A stretch of DNA of 64,000 bases from Clostridiales bacterium (lineage in GTDB: Bacteria > Bacillota > Clostridia > Lachnospirales > WQUN01): the NCBI GenBank assembly GCA_031287685.1, contig JAITSQ010000035.1:1-64000 (forward strand). The letters are read 5' to 3'. Both the position numbers and the translations under genes were made by a program. Below, one piece after another: positions 42,238 to 51,360 of this stretch; within the stretch, counting starts at the first letter, position 1, and every line of letters starts with the position of its first letter. A model generated the notes under the pieces. It had not been told where the DNA came from. It saw only the letters and a program-made list of their open reading frames with translations, and did not search any database.

Positions 42238-42723
42238 ATGCCTAAAATAGAACAGAAACAGCTCGTCGTTAAGGAAATCAAAGAGCGTCTTGAGAAAGCC
42301 GCCTCCGTGGTATTGCTTGACGCGCGCGGCCTGACCGTTGAGCAGGACACCAGTCTGCGCAAAAAACTGCGCGAGGCGGGCGTTTATTACAAAATCTACA
42401 AGAACACCATGCTCACCCTGGCGGTTAAAGGCACCGCTTACGAGGGCCTGACGGATTTTTTCAAAGGACCGACCGCCGCGGCGTTTTCTTACGACGACCC
42501 CACGTGCGCTTCCCGCCTTATCCATAAGGATTTGAAGGCCCTGCCGGCGCTCAGCTTCAAAGCCGGCGTTCTGGACGGCGTGCTCTACGACGAAAAGGCT
42601 ATGACCGCCGTGGCGGGCATACCGCCGAAAGACGAGCTTCTGTCAAAACTGCTCGGCTCGTTCAAATCGCCTATGGCGAGCTTCGCCAGGGTTATCCAGG
42701 CCGTGGCCGACAAACAGGCGTAA
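42238..42723 (+). CDS. rplJ: 50S ribosomal protein uL10
   Basis: 161 residues, short of the usual 165-175 by a little. The N-terminal rRNA-binding domain (about 1-130) includes LLDARGLTVEQDTSLRKKLREAGVYYKIYKNTM. The C-terminal helix that carries L7/L12 dimers is at about 140-161 (SFKSPMASFARVIQAVADKQA), so probably two or three dimers are bound. AAAGGAGG precedes the ATG. Expression is expected to be controlled by the upstream L10 leader. Confidence 0.96.
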   Translation: MPKIEQKQLVVKEIKERLEKAASVVLLDARGLTVEQDTSLRKKLREAGVYYKIYKNTMLTLAVKGTAYEGLTDFFKGPTAAAFSYDDPTCASRLIHKDLKALPALSFKAGVLDGVLYDEKAMTAVAGIPPKDELLSKLLGSFKSPMASFARVIQAVADKQA

Positions 42724-42750
42724 TTATAATTATACAGGAGGAACAAAACA

Positions 42751-43125
42751 ATGGCGAAATTATCAATAGACGAAATTCTTTCGGCGATAGACGAATTGTC
42801 AGTGCTCGAACTCAACGAGCTTGTTAAAAAGACGGAGGAGAAATACGGCGTGTCCGCCGCGGCTGGTATGGTCGTGGCGGCGGGTCCGGCCGGCGGCGAG
42901 GCGGCTGCCGAGCAGACCGAGTTTACGGTAGAGCTGACCGAAGTTGGCTCCGAAAAAGTTAAGGTCATAAAGGTCGTGCGCGAAGTCACCGGCTTGGGGC
43001 TTAAAGAAGCCAAGGACATAGTTGACGGCGCTCCGAAAGTGGTTAAAGAGAACGTCTCTAAGGAAGAGGCCGAGTCCGTTAAGGCGAAATTCGCCGAAGT
43101 CGGCGCGAAGGCTTCGCTTAAGTAA
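42751..43125 (+). CDS. rplL: 50S ribosomal protein bL12 (L7/L12)
   Basis: 124 residues. The N-terminal dimerisation helices ([23 protein letters not shown]) are joined by an Ala/Gly hinge (about 38-55) to the C-terminal factor-binding domain ([33 protein letters not shown]). bL12 recruits elongation and initiation factors. AGGAGG precedes the ATG, 27 bases after rplJ. A terminator follows; the usual next genes rpoB and rpoC are not here. Confidence 0.97.
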   Translation: MAKLSIDEILSAIDELSVLELNELVKKTEEKYGVSAAAGMVVAAGPAGGEAAAEQTEFTVELTEVGSEKVKVIKVVREVTGLGLKEAKDIVDGAPKVVKENVSKEEAESVKAKFAEVGAKASLK

Positions 43126-43190
43126 TTTTGTTTGTAAGGTTCTCTTAAGCGTCTCCGGCCCATAAAGAAATTTCACAATACCGCCGATAT

Positions 43191-43235
43191 AAATACGAAC
43201 GACGGGTCTCCGGCCCGACGTTCGTATTTTGCTTT
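43191..43235 (+). terminator. Terminator after rplL
   Basis: AAATACGAACG pairs with CGTTCGTATTT around an inner CGGG/CCCG stem, followed by TTTGCTTTTTATTTT. It is a strong intrinsic terminator about 65 bases after the rplL stop. Confidence 0.85.
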
Positions 43236-43270
43236 TTATTTTATTTTAAGTACTGAAACCCAAAAAACTT

Positions 43271-43299
43271 TTGACTTGTCAGACAATATACGATATAAT
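43271..43299 (+). promoter_or_regulatory. Promoter of the MacB-like ABC transporter operon
   Basis: TTGACT (43271-43276), 17 bases, perfect TATAAT (43294-43299), about 50 bases before the GTG start at 43350. Confidence 0.85.
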
Positions 43300-43349
43300 T
43301 CGTATAGATTATAAAGATTAAATTAAGATTAGAATGAAGGGGGCTTCCC

Positions 43350-44072
43350 GTGGAGCCGGTGATACAGCTTAAAGACGTGCGGAAAGTCTACCGTATGGGT
43401 TCGGAGAAAATAACGGCCCTGAACGGCATAAACCTTGAGTTTGAGGCGGAGAAAATTTACTGCCTGCTGGGCACCTCCGGCTCCGGGAAGTCCACGCTGC
43501 TCAACCTCATAGCGGGGCTTGAGAAGCCCTCCGCCGGGGCGATTATATTCAAGAACCAGCGTATAGACAAAATGGACGAAAAGCGCCTGGCCCTTTTCCG
43601 TCAGCAGAATATCGGCTTCGTTTTCCAGTCCTACAACCTTCTGCCCGCTCTGACCGCGCTTGAAAACGTCACGCTGCCGCTTATTTTCCGACAGGTCCGG
43701 CCAAAGGAGCGCAAGCGCCGCGCGGCGGAAATGCTGGCCGCCGTGGGCCTTAAAGACCGCCTGAAGCACAAACCCTCCCAAATGAGCGGCGGGCAGCAGC
43801 AGAGGGTCTCCATAGCGCGGGCTTTTATAAACAAGCCGTCAATAGTTTTCGCGGATGAGCCAACCGGCAATCTCGACACAAAAACCACCTACGAAATGAT
43901 GAACCTAATCACCGGTATGGCGCGGGAAAACAGGCAGACCCTTATAATAGTCACTCACGACCTTGAAATCTCCGCCTACGCGCATAAAATAATAAAAATG
44001 CGCGACGGCTGTATAGAAAAAATTGAGGATAACAACCCAATTTTCAATAAGGAGGATAATGTTAATGAATAA
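43350..44072 (+). CDS. ABC transporter ATPase, MacB/LolD type
   Basis: 240 residues from GTG 43350 with an AAGGGGG site upstream. Walker A is GTSGSGKST (about 38-46), the Q-loop is in FVFQSYNLLPALTALENV, the signature is MSGGQQQRVSIARA (about 143-156), Walker B is SIVFADEPTGNLD (about 165-177), and the H-loop is THD. The LLPALTALENV and PTGNLDTKT features place it in the MacB/LolD group, which drives mechanotransmission rather than transport through the membrane. It overlaps the next gene by eight bases. Confidence 0.93.
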   Translation: MEPVIQLKDVRKVYRMGSEKITALNGINLEFEAEKIYCLLGTSGSGKSTLLNLIAGLEKPSAGAIIFKNQRIDKMDEKRLALFRQQNIGFVFQSYNLLPALTALENVTLPLIFRQVRPKERKRRAAEMLAAVGLKDRLKHKPSQMSGGQQQRVSIARAFINKPSIVFADEPTGNLDTKTTYEMMNLITGMARENRQTLIIVTHDLEISAYAHKIIKMRDGCIEKIEDNNPIFNKEDNVNE

Positions 44073-46299
44073 CAGGCAAATTAAGGCGTTCTGCGCCGTA
44101 CTCGCAATCCTTTTATTTATGCCGCGCGTCGTTCTGGCGGACGTTTCCCAGTCGGAGTATGACCGAATGAGGGATTCCTACGACAACCAAATCAACGAGC
44201 TTAACCGCCAGATTCGCGCCCTGCAGGACGAAATCGCCGATCAGGAGGTCAACGGCAAGAAAAACCTGCCGCTCGCGCCGAAAATCAAGCTCCAGTCCCC
44301 CACGACCATTACCTTTACTTCCATAGGCCGCAGGACGGAGGATATTTCAATTAAAAACGTGGGCACCGACCTGGCTTTTAACGTCGTCACCCAGATTGAG
44401 CTGCCCTCCGGCTCGCCCTTTTCGGCGAAATTTATTAACAACGACGGATATTTCACCTCAATCGGCGCCTCCTCCACACAGAAGCTCCGCATGCAGATAG
44501 ACCCCGACCCGAACGCCACAGCGGGTACATATCCCCTCACGCTCAACTACACGTATCTTGACGAAAAGAACGTCGAAAAAAAAGAGACGGACACTTTGTA
44601 CATCAAAATCGAGCGGATTCTCTCCGCGTCAACTGTTTCTTTGTATGATTTTAAAACAGACAAAGAGAATCTGGCGGCCGGGGATGTTTTCAAGCTCTCC
44701 GCGAGGCTCGAAAATATGAGTTCCTCCGTCGTTAACGACGTGCAGGTATCCCCCGACGGCCTGAAATCCGGAGAGGTTTATTTGGCTGGCTCCGGCGGGA
44801 GCGCGTACTTTAAAACTATGAGCCGGAACGAATCCCAGACTGTCTCCTTTAGCATCAAAATAGCCGATAAAGCCAAATACGGCACATATCCCATAACCTT
44901 CAAGGTGTCGTATAAAGACCAGCAGAACAAAGACCAGGAGGGCGCGTATACCTATTACGTGACTATTTCCTCCGGCTCCTCCGGAGCCGACGCGGCGGGG
45001 CTGCGCGTCGGCGCGGTCAGCTATCCTACCAAGACCGTGTCCGTGGGCGAGGATTTTACCGTGACCCTGCCTCTGATCAACTCCGGAAAAGAGGCGGCCC
45101 AGAATATCAAAATCACCGCGAACGCGGGCGGCGCCGGGGCCGCAACCGGCGGGGATGGCGGCGTCGTGCCGAAATCCGCCGACACTCAGGTGATAACGTC
45201 GCTCGCGCCGGGGGCTTCGGATTCCGTTTCGTTCACCTTTGCCGCCACCAGCGCCGCGAAGTCCCAAAATTATACGATAGGCTTCAGCATTGAGTATGAA
45301 ACCGGGCGCGTAAACGACGACGACACGAAGGAAAAAGAGACCTTCTCCCAATACGCGGGCGTGAACGTCTATAATCCCAACGGCGGCGACGGCAAGACCA
45401 ACGTGCCCAAAATCATCGTCAGCAAGTATTCCGCCGACCCGGTGATAGTTTCGGCGGGCAAAAACTTTGACCTTTCCATCACCTTTATGAACACCCACGC
45501 GGATAAGGAAATCCGTAACATCAAGGCGTATTTCACGGCGGAGGACACGACGACCAGCAGCACGGGGAACACCTCCTCCCGCGGGAGTGTTTTCACCCCA
45601 GTGAACGCCAGCAACACCTTTTATATAGACAAAATCCCGCCAAAGGGCGAGGCGGAGGAAAAAATAACCTTTTACACCGTCCCCGACGCCGACCCGAAAA
45701 ACTATATACTAAAAATAAATTTCGATTACGAGGACGCGGACGGCAACCCGTATCAGTCCGTCGAACAGGTCGGCGTCAATGTCAAACAGACGACGAAGTT
45801 TGAAATGGGCGATGTGAATATTCAGGAATACGGCTCCGTCGGCCAGCCCGTCCCCATTAGCTTCGAGTTTTACAACACGGGCAAGGTAACGCTCTCCAAC
45901 CTCATCATAAAAATCGAGGGCGACTTTGACGTGTCAAACACGTCGAGCTATTACAGCAATTTTGAGCCGGGCAAGTCCGACTCCTACGATATGAGCTTCA
46001 CGCCAAGCTCCGCCGGAGATAAAGACGGTAAAATAGTCATCTCCTATCAAGATGATTCCGGTGAGCAAATAACGGAATTTAAGGAATTTAAGATATCCGT
46101 CTCCGAAGCCGCGCCGGAAGATGATATGGGCGGCATGGAGGCCCCTCCCCCGCCGGAGGGCTTTTTCTCCCGCCATAAGAAACTTATTTTCATAGGCGGC
46201 GGGGCGTTTGTAGCGGCAGCCGCGGTTACTGTGTTCCTGCTTGTGCGCCGCGCCCGCCGCCGCAAGCGCCAAAGGCTTGAGGAAGAAGCCGATTTATAA
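44065..46299 (+). CDS. Large surface-anchored protein with repeated CARDB-like domains, ABC partner
   Basis: 744 residues from the ATG at 44065 (AAGGAGG nine bases upstream). A signal peptide (to about 25, ending VVLA) is followed by a coiled coil (EYDRMRDSYDNQINELNRQI, about 30-60), then several Ig-like CARDB/COG1361-type domains to about 690, each with patterns like KNVGTDLAFNV, ENMSSSVVNDV, NSGKEAAQNI, NTGKVTLSNL. A Pro-rich linker (EAPPPPEGF) leads to a membrane helix (about 715-735) and a basic cytoplasmic tail RRARRRKRQR. Coupled to the ATPase and the FtsX-type permease, it is probably the extracytoplasmic arm of that complex. Confidence 0.85.
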   Translation: MNNRQIKAFCAVLAILLFMPRVVLADVSQSEYDRMRDSYDNQINELNRQIRALQDEIADQEVNGKKNLPLAPKIKLQSPTTITFTSIGRRTEDISIKNVGTDLAFNVVTQIELPSGSPFSAKFINNDGYFTSIGASSTQKLRMQIDPDPNATAGTYPLTLNYTYLDEKNVEKKETDTLYIKIERILSASTVSLYDFKTDKENLAAGDVFKLSARLENMSSSVVNDVQVSPDGLKSGEVYLAGSGGSAYFKTMSRNESQTVSFSIKIADKAKYGTYPITFKVSYKDQQNKDQEGAYTYYVTISSGSSGADAAGLRVGAVSYPTKTVSVGEDFTVTLPLINSGKEAAQNIKITANAGGAGAATGGDGGVVPKSADTQVITSLAPGASDSVSFTFAATSAAKSQNYTIGFSIEYETGRVNDDDTKEKETFSQYAGVNVYNPNGGDGKTNVPKIIVSKYSADPVIVSAGKNFDLSITFMNTHADKEIRNIKAYFTAEDTTTSSTGNTSSRGSVFTPVNASNTFYIDKIPPKGEAEEKITFYTVPDADPKNYILKINFDYEDADGNPYQSVEQVGVNVKQTTKFEMGDVNIQEYGSVGQPVPISFEFYNTGKVTLSNLIIKIEGDFDVSNTSSYYSNFEPGKSDSYDMSFTPSSAGDKDGKIVISYQDDSGEQITEFKEFKISVSEAAPEDDMGGMEAPPPPEGFFSRHKKLIFIGGGAFVAAAAVTVFLLVRRARRRKRQRLEEEADL

Positions 46300-46315
46300 G
46301 GGATTAAGGTGACGT

Positions 46316-47710
46316 ATGAGTATCGCGGACATTGTAGCAATGGCAATTAAAAATTTATTCAAGCACAAAGTGCGCACTTTCCTGACGGTGCTCGGCGTCC
46401 TTATCGGCACGACGTCCATTATTTCTATGATGTCCCTGGGGCTGGGGATAGCCAAGACCCAGGCGGACTCCATAGCCTCAATGGGCGACCTGACCGTAAT
46501 CCGGATTTACAAGCCCTGGAACGGCGGGGGGAGCGACGACAAGAGCAAGCCGAAAATGGACGACGCGGCTTGGGAGACCTTTAAAAAATACGACGGCCTG
46601 TCCGGGGTCACGCCTATGCTTTCGGTCTCGCTGAAGTCCGTTTCGGGGAAATTTCAGCAGTACCTTAATTTTTACGGCGTGGATATGAGCCAGATGGAGG
46701 CGGTCGGCTATGCGCCCAAGGAAGGGCGCCTGCCGAATGGCGACGATAAAAACGGGGTTCTCTGCGGCTACGACGTCGCGTTTAATTACTATAACCCGAG
46801 CGACCGCAACTGGTGGAACAATCGCGAATGGTGGAGCCCGTGGTCGGGCACTCCGGACACCCGCACCCCAGTTATTGACATTTTCAATGACAAAATACAG
46901 GTTTCGGTTGACGACAGCTTCGGTGATAAAAACCCTATCCGGAATTCGTCGAAAAACCCGCCCAAGCCTATTACAATTATCCCAACCGGGCTGCTCGACT
47001 ATTCGTACACAGGCGATAATAACTCCGTGTATATTGACCTTGACTTGGCCATAAAACTGAGTAACGACAAGCAGAAGTGGAACAACGCCACCTGGACCCC
47101 GAGCGGCGGCACCGGCGCGAAGCGGCGCCAGAACAGCGGCGGATATGACCAGTTCCTTCTGAAATTTAAGGATATGAAGTACGTCATACCCGCTCTCGCC
47201 GACCTTAAATCTCAAGGATACGACGCGAACAGTATGGCCGAGAGTATGCAGGAGCTTCAGAAGCAGAGCCAGATGATTCAGATTATCCTCGGCGCGCTCG
47301 GCAGCGTGTCGCTGTTCGTGGCGGCTATAGGCATCTCCAACACGATGATTATGTCCGTTTACGAGCGCACGCGCGAAATCGGCATAATGAAAGTAATCGG
47401 CGCGTCTATCTCCGATATAAAGCGGCTTTTCCTGCTTGAGGCGGCGATGATTGGCGTTTTCGGCGGGTGCTTCGGCTTGGGGCTGTCTTTCTTGGCCGCC
47501 GCGCTTGTGAATAAATACGGGGCCTCCCAGATGCTGAATGTGATTGGCTCTTACGGACCACGCTCACAGGAGGTCAAGATAGCGATAATGCCTATATGGC
47601 TCTGCGTCTTCGCGGTTGGCTTCGCGGCGGCGGTCGGCCTCATTTCAGGATACTTTCCCGCCCGGCGCGCTATGAAACTCTCCGCGCTGACGGCGATAAA
47701 AACGGAGTGA
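46316..47710 (+). CDS. ABC transporter permease, MacB/FtsX type
   Basis: 464 residues with an N-terminal membrane helix (about 17-42, RTFLTVLGVLIGTTSIISM), an extracytoplasmic MacB-like core (about 50-310, Trp-rich around 165-185), and a C-terminal FtsX domain with three helices (about 325-455, including VSLFVAAIGISNTMIMSVYERTREIGIMKVIGAS). The topology is that of MacB. With the ATPase and the surface protein it completes a three-gene operon. It ends at a terminator shared with the converging rhodanese gene. Confidence 0.92.
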   Translation: MSIADIVAMAIKNLFKHKVRTFLTVLGVLIGTTSIISMMSLGLGIAKTQADSIASMGDLTVIRIYKPWNGGGSDDKSKPKMDDAAWETFKKYDGLSGVTPMLSVSLKSVSGKFQQYLNFYGVDMSQMEAVGYAPKEGRLPNGDDKNGVLCGYDVAFNYYNPSDRNWWNNREWWSPWSGTPDTRTPVIDIFNDKIQVSVDDSFGDKNPIRNSSKNPPKPITIIPTGLLDYSYTGDNNSVYIDLDLAIKLSNDKQKWNNATWTPSGGTGAKRRQNSGGYDQFLLKFKDMKYVIPALADLKSQGYDANSMAESMQELQKQSQMIQIILGALGSVSLFVAAIGISNTMIMSVYERTREIGIMKVIGASISDIKRLFLLEAAMIGVFGGCFGLGLSFLAAALVNKYGASQMLNVIGSYGPRSQEVKIAIMPIWLCVFAVGFAAAVGLISGYFPARRAMKLSALTAIKTE

Positions 47711-47721
47711 AACGCGCAAAA

Positions 47722-47755
47722 GAGCGGGGCCTATACCCCGCTCTCCTCATTTTTC
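47722..47755 (+). terminator. Terminator of the ABC operon
   Basis: GAGCGGGG pairs with CCCCGCTC around CTATAC, followed by TCCTCATTTTT. The loop overlaps the stop codon of the converging rhodanese gene at 47731. Confidence 0.8.
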
Positions 47756-48213
47756 GCGCCCTCCGGGCGTTCCATTTCCTCAAGCCAGTCCTCTATCCCG
47801 CCAAAGTCGTACAAGTTCGTATACCCCTTCTCCGCCAGGAATTTAGCCGAAGCCGCGCTCCGCTTCCCGCTGCGGCAGTATATCAGTATAAGCGCCTCCT
47901 TATCCGGGAAAATTTCCGCGTATTCCTCCATAAGCCGCGTCTGCGGAACGTTCACCGCGTTTTTTATATGCCCCGCCTCAAACTCGGCGGGGGTGCGCAC
48001 GTCCAGGATAACCGCGTCCCCGGTCATAAGCTCACGCGCGCGCGCGGAGCTTATTTTCCGGTAAAACGGCCCGGCGGCGGGGCTTTCGGCTCCCTCGACG
48101 GCTTTCCTCCTCGTGTAAACAACGTCCCCAATCGTCAGCGCGACGCAAACGGCGGCCAGCAAAAAAAGCGGCGCCTTACCGCTTTTCGGTTTACCCTTAA
48201 TAATTTCACGCAT
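47731..48213 (-). CDS. Membrane-anchored rhodanese-domain protein
   Basis: 160 residues: a basic N-terminus, one membrane helix (about 14-33), then a rhodanese domain (about 50-150). The active-site loop is CRSGKRS, with the catalytic cysteine around 114 and the common RSGKRS pattern of single-domain rhodaneses. AVILDVRTPAEFEAGHIKNAVNVP is the family's first signature. It is likely to face outward, so a sulphur-relay or redox role at the surface is possible. It stands alone and converges on the ABC operon. Confidence 0.9.
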   Translation of the reverse strand: MREIIKGKPKSGKAPLFLLAAVCVALTIGDVVYTRRKAVEGAESPAAGPFYRKISSARARELMTGDAVILDVRTPAEFEAGHIKNAVNVPQTRLMEEYAEIFPDKEALILIYCRSGKRSAASAKFLAEKGYTNLYDFGGIEDWLEEMERPEGAKNEESGV

Positions 48214-48241
48214 ACCTCCACCCTTTCATTAAAAATATTCG

Positions 48242-48271
48242 TTGCGATTTCCCATTAAATTGTGTTATAAT
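48242..48271 (+). promoter_or_regulatory. Promoter for the coiled-coil membrane protein
   Basis: TTGCGA (48242-48247), 18 bases, perfect TATAAT (48266-48271), upstream of the gene at 48345. Confidence 0.65.
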
Positions 48272-48344
48272 ATTTATTAGGAAAAACGCTCACGCTATTT
48301 TGAATAATTATAACATAAATCCTTGCGCAAGTGGAGGTGATTTA

Positions 48345-49682
48345 ATGGATAATCCGGAAATTTTGGCGGACGCCGTCTCTGATGAGGAGCTTGACGATTA
48401 TGAGGAGGACTACGAGGCGGAATACGCGGACGAGGAGGAAGCCTTGGAAAAACCCGTTCGCCCGGTTTTTTTGCGAACTTTTCTCTCTTTCGCCGAAAAA
48501 ATAGCGGATTTTATAATGGGCCGCAAAAAAACGGACAGGCTCGAAATCCTCTCCCGGTTTAAAATAATCCTTGAAAACCTGGAAAAAAGCGACCCCGCTT
48601 ATGAAGTCGCCGAGACCGCCGCCGCCCTTTGCGAGGAGGCGCTCAAAATCGCGCGGCAGCGTCTTTCGCTTGCGGGAAAAATCGCCTCGCTCGACGATAA
48701 AATCTCCGAGGTCAAATGCTTTGAGACCCTTACCCCCGATGAGACCGGGCGGCTCCAGAACCTGCTTAACAACTACCTGTCGCTGTCGAAAGAGCGCAGC
48801 GCGCTTATGTATAAAATTACAGGGTTCGACTCGTCCCTGACGCGAATGACGCATTTATCCAAAGACGCGCAGAAAGCCATGGGCAACATCACCGAGGCGG
48901 AGCAGCAATACCGCATACTGAAACACGACCTTACGTATATCGGCGGCGAAAAAGCCGAGCTTGAGTACGAGCGCGACTACCTTGAGCGCGGGCGGGACTT
49001 CATACGGAAATTTTCCATAGGTATGGTGGCGCTTTTTGCCGCCGTCACTATGCTCTTGGGCTTCCTTAACGTGTTCGAGGGCGTTTCAATAGTGTTCCCT
49101 ATGTCCGTGATGGTCGTTCTGGTGGTCATAATCCTGTTTCTGCTCTATATTTTCAAGCGGCGTATGACCTACGAGCTGAAGGTCAACCTGCAGAAGCAGA
49201 AGCGCGCCGTGTCGCTGCTGAACCGGAAAAACGCCGTTTACGCCCACTACATTAATTTTTTGAATTATGAGTATAAAAAGTACAAGGTTAAAAATTCCGG
49301 AATGTTACGGAAAAACATCGACGATTACGAGTCCTACAAACGCTTGACCGCGCGTATAGACAGCATACGCAATATAATGTATCAAACGGAGGAGGAAATT
49401 GAGAATTTCCTAAGGGCGAAAAAAATCAACCACCTCTCCACCTCCGTCGAGCATTTCGCGCAAACGATAAACGTGCTTGATAAGCAGCAGTATCTGAAGG
49501 ACCTGACCGCCGAGCGCCATACGCTTGAAAAAACCTTGGGCGAGCTTGACAACCGCCACGAGGAAATCTGGGATTTGCTTATTGAGATGAATGAAGCCGA
49601 CACGACGGACGAAAAGTTCATAAACGCTATGATTGACGCCTACCTGGACGAAATAGAGCGTGTTTTCAGCATTATCCTGTAG
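48345..49682 (+). CDS. Coiled-coil membrane protein, unknown
   Basis: 445 residues from the ATG at 48345 (GGAGGTGAT upstream); the longer frame from 48300 lacks a site. The first 35 residues are extremely acidic (DYEEDYEAEYADEEEAL). Long helical, coiled-coil-like segments run at about 65-215 and 275-435, with two adjacent membrane helices at about 232-250 and 256-277 between them. Both coils should lie in the cytoplasm. No family is recognised; the shape suggests a scaffold or sensor. It is followed after 15 bases by an AI-2E-type transporter and then a small protein. Confidence 0.75.
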   Translation: MDNPEILADAVSDEELDDYEEDYEAEYADEEEALEKPVRPVFLRTFLSFAEKIADFIMGRKKTDRLEILSRFKIILENLEKSDPAYEVAETAAALCEEALKIARQRLSLAGKIASLDDKISEVKCFETLTPDETGRLQNLLNNYLSLSKERSALMYKITGFDSSLTRMTHLSKDAQKAMGNITEAEQQYRILKHDLTYIGGEKAELEYERDYLERGRDFIRKFSIGMVALFAAVTMLLGFLNVFEGVSIVFPMSVMVVLVVIILFLLYIFKRRMTYELKVNLQKQKRAVSLLNRKNAVYAHYINFLNYEYKKYKVKNSGMLRKNIDDYESYKRLTARIDSIRNIMYQTEEEIENFLRAKKINHLSTSVEHFAQTINVLDKQQYLKDLTAERHTLEKTLGELDNRHEEIWDLLIEMNEADTTDEKFINAMIDAYLDEIERVFSIIL

Positions 49683-49697
49683 AAAGGAGGTTTCGCC

Positions 49698-50903
49698 TTG
49701 CGCAACTTTAACATCGACAAAAATTATATGAAAGTCGCTCTATACACGCTTTTTGTGATTCTCGCCGCGATTCTTTTCAATTACGCCGTGGCGCGGTTCG
49801 ACGTAGTTCTCGCCGCGGTTTCGGCTTTCCTTTCAAAAGCCGTCAGGATTATTTCCCCGTTTATTTACGGGTTTTTTATAGCGTATCTGCTCAACCCGGC
49901 CGTCCGAGCGCTTGAGGGGCTTCTGCTCGCGAAAACCTCATTTTTCGCCGCCCATAAGGAGCGCGTGCGTATCGGCGCGCTCATAATCTCTTTTACGGTC
50001 ATACTTGGCTTGACCGCGATCATTATAAGCTATATTATCCCGGAAATAATCGAGAGTACGGCCGCGCTCATAAACGGCATAAAGAAAAGCCCGATTTACA
50101 ACACAAACAGCGATTTCTACACAAAAACCCTGCCCCAGATAAGCGAGACTTTCGGAATAACCTACACGCCTAAAGATGTTTTTGAGAAGGTAATAAACCC
50201 GGTTATGCAGGCGCTGTCGAATTTCCCGACCATTTTCAGCACCGTCTTAACCCAGGCGCGTACTGTACTGTCTGTGTTTTTCAACATCGTTATGGGCGTC
50301 GTCATAGCCTTTTATATGCTTATGGAAAAGGAGCAGCTTGGAGAGCGAACGAGAAAAATAGTTATGATAGTTTTCAAGCCTGCCACCGCCGAAAAAATTT
50401 TGACCATCGCCCGAAACTCCACCAAAATGTTTGAAAAGTTCTTTATAGGCAAAATTATAGACTCGGTTATAATAGGAATATTATTCTTTATTACCTGCAT
50501 ATTTATTAAGCCGCCTTTTGTGCTTCTGCTCAGCCTTATAATCGGGCTGACTAACATAATCCCCTATTTCGGGCCGTTTATCGGCGCTGTCCCCGTTGTT
50601 TTCATAACAGCGCTCGACAACCCGACGAAGGGCCTGTGGATAGCCATAGACATATTGGTTATACAGCAATTCGACGGCAATATATTAGGCCCGAAAATTT
50701 TGGGAGACTCCACAGGCGTGAAGCCCTTGGATATAATTTTTGCCATAGTAATCGGCGGGGCGCTTTTCGGGCCGCTGGGTATGTTTTTCGGAGTACCCGT
50801 GTACGCCGTGGCCAAAACCGCCGTGGCCACCGCGCTCGACCGGCGCTATGAAAAAAAGTATCTTTCAGGAGCCTCCGCTCCTCAAATAAGCAAAGGAGAT
50901 TGA
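49698..50903 (+). CDS. AI-2E family (PerM/YdiK-like) transporter
   Basis: 401 residues from TTG 49698 with AAAGGAGG seven bases upstream. About seven or eight membrane helices, and the family's C-terminal signature LIIGLTNIIPYFGPFIGAVP near 280-299 and FDGNILGPKILGDSTGVKPL. Despite the name, members are diverse secondary transporters, many with unknown substrates (some are Na+/H+ antiporters). It lies in a small operon between the coiled-coil membrane protein and a 134-residue protein. Confidence 0.9.
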   Translation: MRNFNIDKNYMKVALYTLFVILAAILFNYAVARFDVVLAAVSAFLSKAVRIISPFIYGFFIAYLLNPAVRALEGLLLAKTSFFAAHKERVRIGALIISFTVILGLTAIIISYIIPEIIESTAALINGIKKSPIYNTNSDFYTKTLPQISETFGITYTPKDVFEKVINPVMQALSNFPTIFSTVLTQARTVLSVFFNIVMGVVIAFYMLMEKEQLGERTRKIVMIVFKPATAEKILTIARNSTKMFEKFFIGKIIDSVIIGILFFITCIFIKPPFVLLLSLIIGLTNIIPYFGPFIGAVPVVFITALDNPTKGLWIAIDILVIQQFDGNILGPKILGDSTGVKPLDIIFAIVIGGALFGPLGMFFGVPVYAVAKTAVATALDRRYEKKYLSGASAPQISKGD

Positions 50904-50907
50904 TATT

Positions 50908-51312
50908 ATGACCGACAGCATCGCCAGTATGAAAGACATTGCTTTTAATCAGCTCATTAAGCTGATTGAAGACATAAAGCGCGAGTATAACATGGCTTAT
51001 CAGCTCATGGCGTTTACCCACTCCGGGATTTTGGTGGGGGACATCCAGCCGCTTACGAGCAAGGATAATTTCATCAAATATTCCGATAATTATTCGGACA
51101 TCGAGCTTGATATGTCAGCGTTTTTCGCCAAGTTAGACGACGACGCCAAATCCGATAGTAATAATTATACGAATAATTATTCAATAAATATGCGTAGCGT
51201 TAAGATTTACCCGGTGCACGGGTACGGCGGGCAGCCGCTTATCCAGCTTGAACAGCTTGTTTTGTTCACCGACCAGATTATCGGATTTACGCTCGTGAAA
51301 AGCGAGGACTAA
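50908..51312 (+). CDS. Conserved-looking small cytoplasmic protein, unknown
   Basis: 134 residues from ATG 50908, with AAAGGAG upstream and four bases after the transporter stop. No signal peptide or membrane helix. The N-terminal half is helical (KDIAFNQLIKLIEDIKREYN). A Asn/Tyr-rich stretch SDSNNYTNNYSINM sits near 90-103. The fold could be a small alpha/beta domain. I do not recognise a family; tight coupling suggests it works with the transporter or the coiled-coil protein. Confidence 0.65.
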   Translation: MTDSIASMKDIAFNQLIKLIEDIKREYNMAYQLMAFTHSGILVGDIQPLTSKDNFIKYSDNYSDIELDMSAFFAKLDDDAKSDSNNYTNNYSINMRSVKIYPVHGYGGQPLIQLEQLVLFTDQIIGFTLVKSED

Positions 51313-51322
51313 TATATAAAAC

Positions 51323-51360
51323 AGCTTGAAGGCGTATAGACGGCCTTCAAGCTTGTTTTT
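51323..51360 (+). terminator. Terminator after the transporter operon
   Basis: AGCTTGAAGGC pairs with GCCTTCAAGCT, an 11-bp stem, then TGTTTTTTT. It ends at the converging gene's stop codon. Confidence 0.85.
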
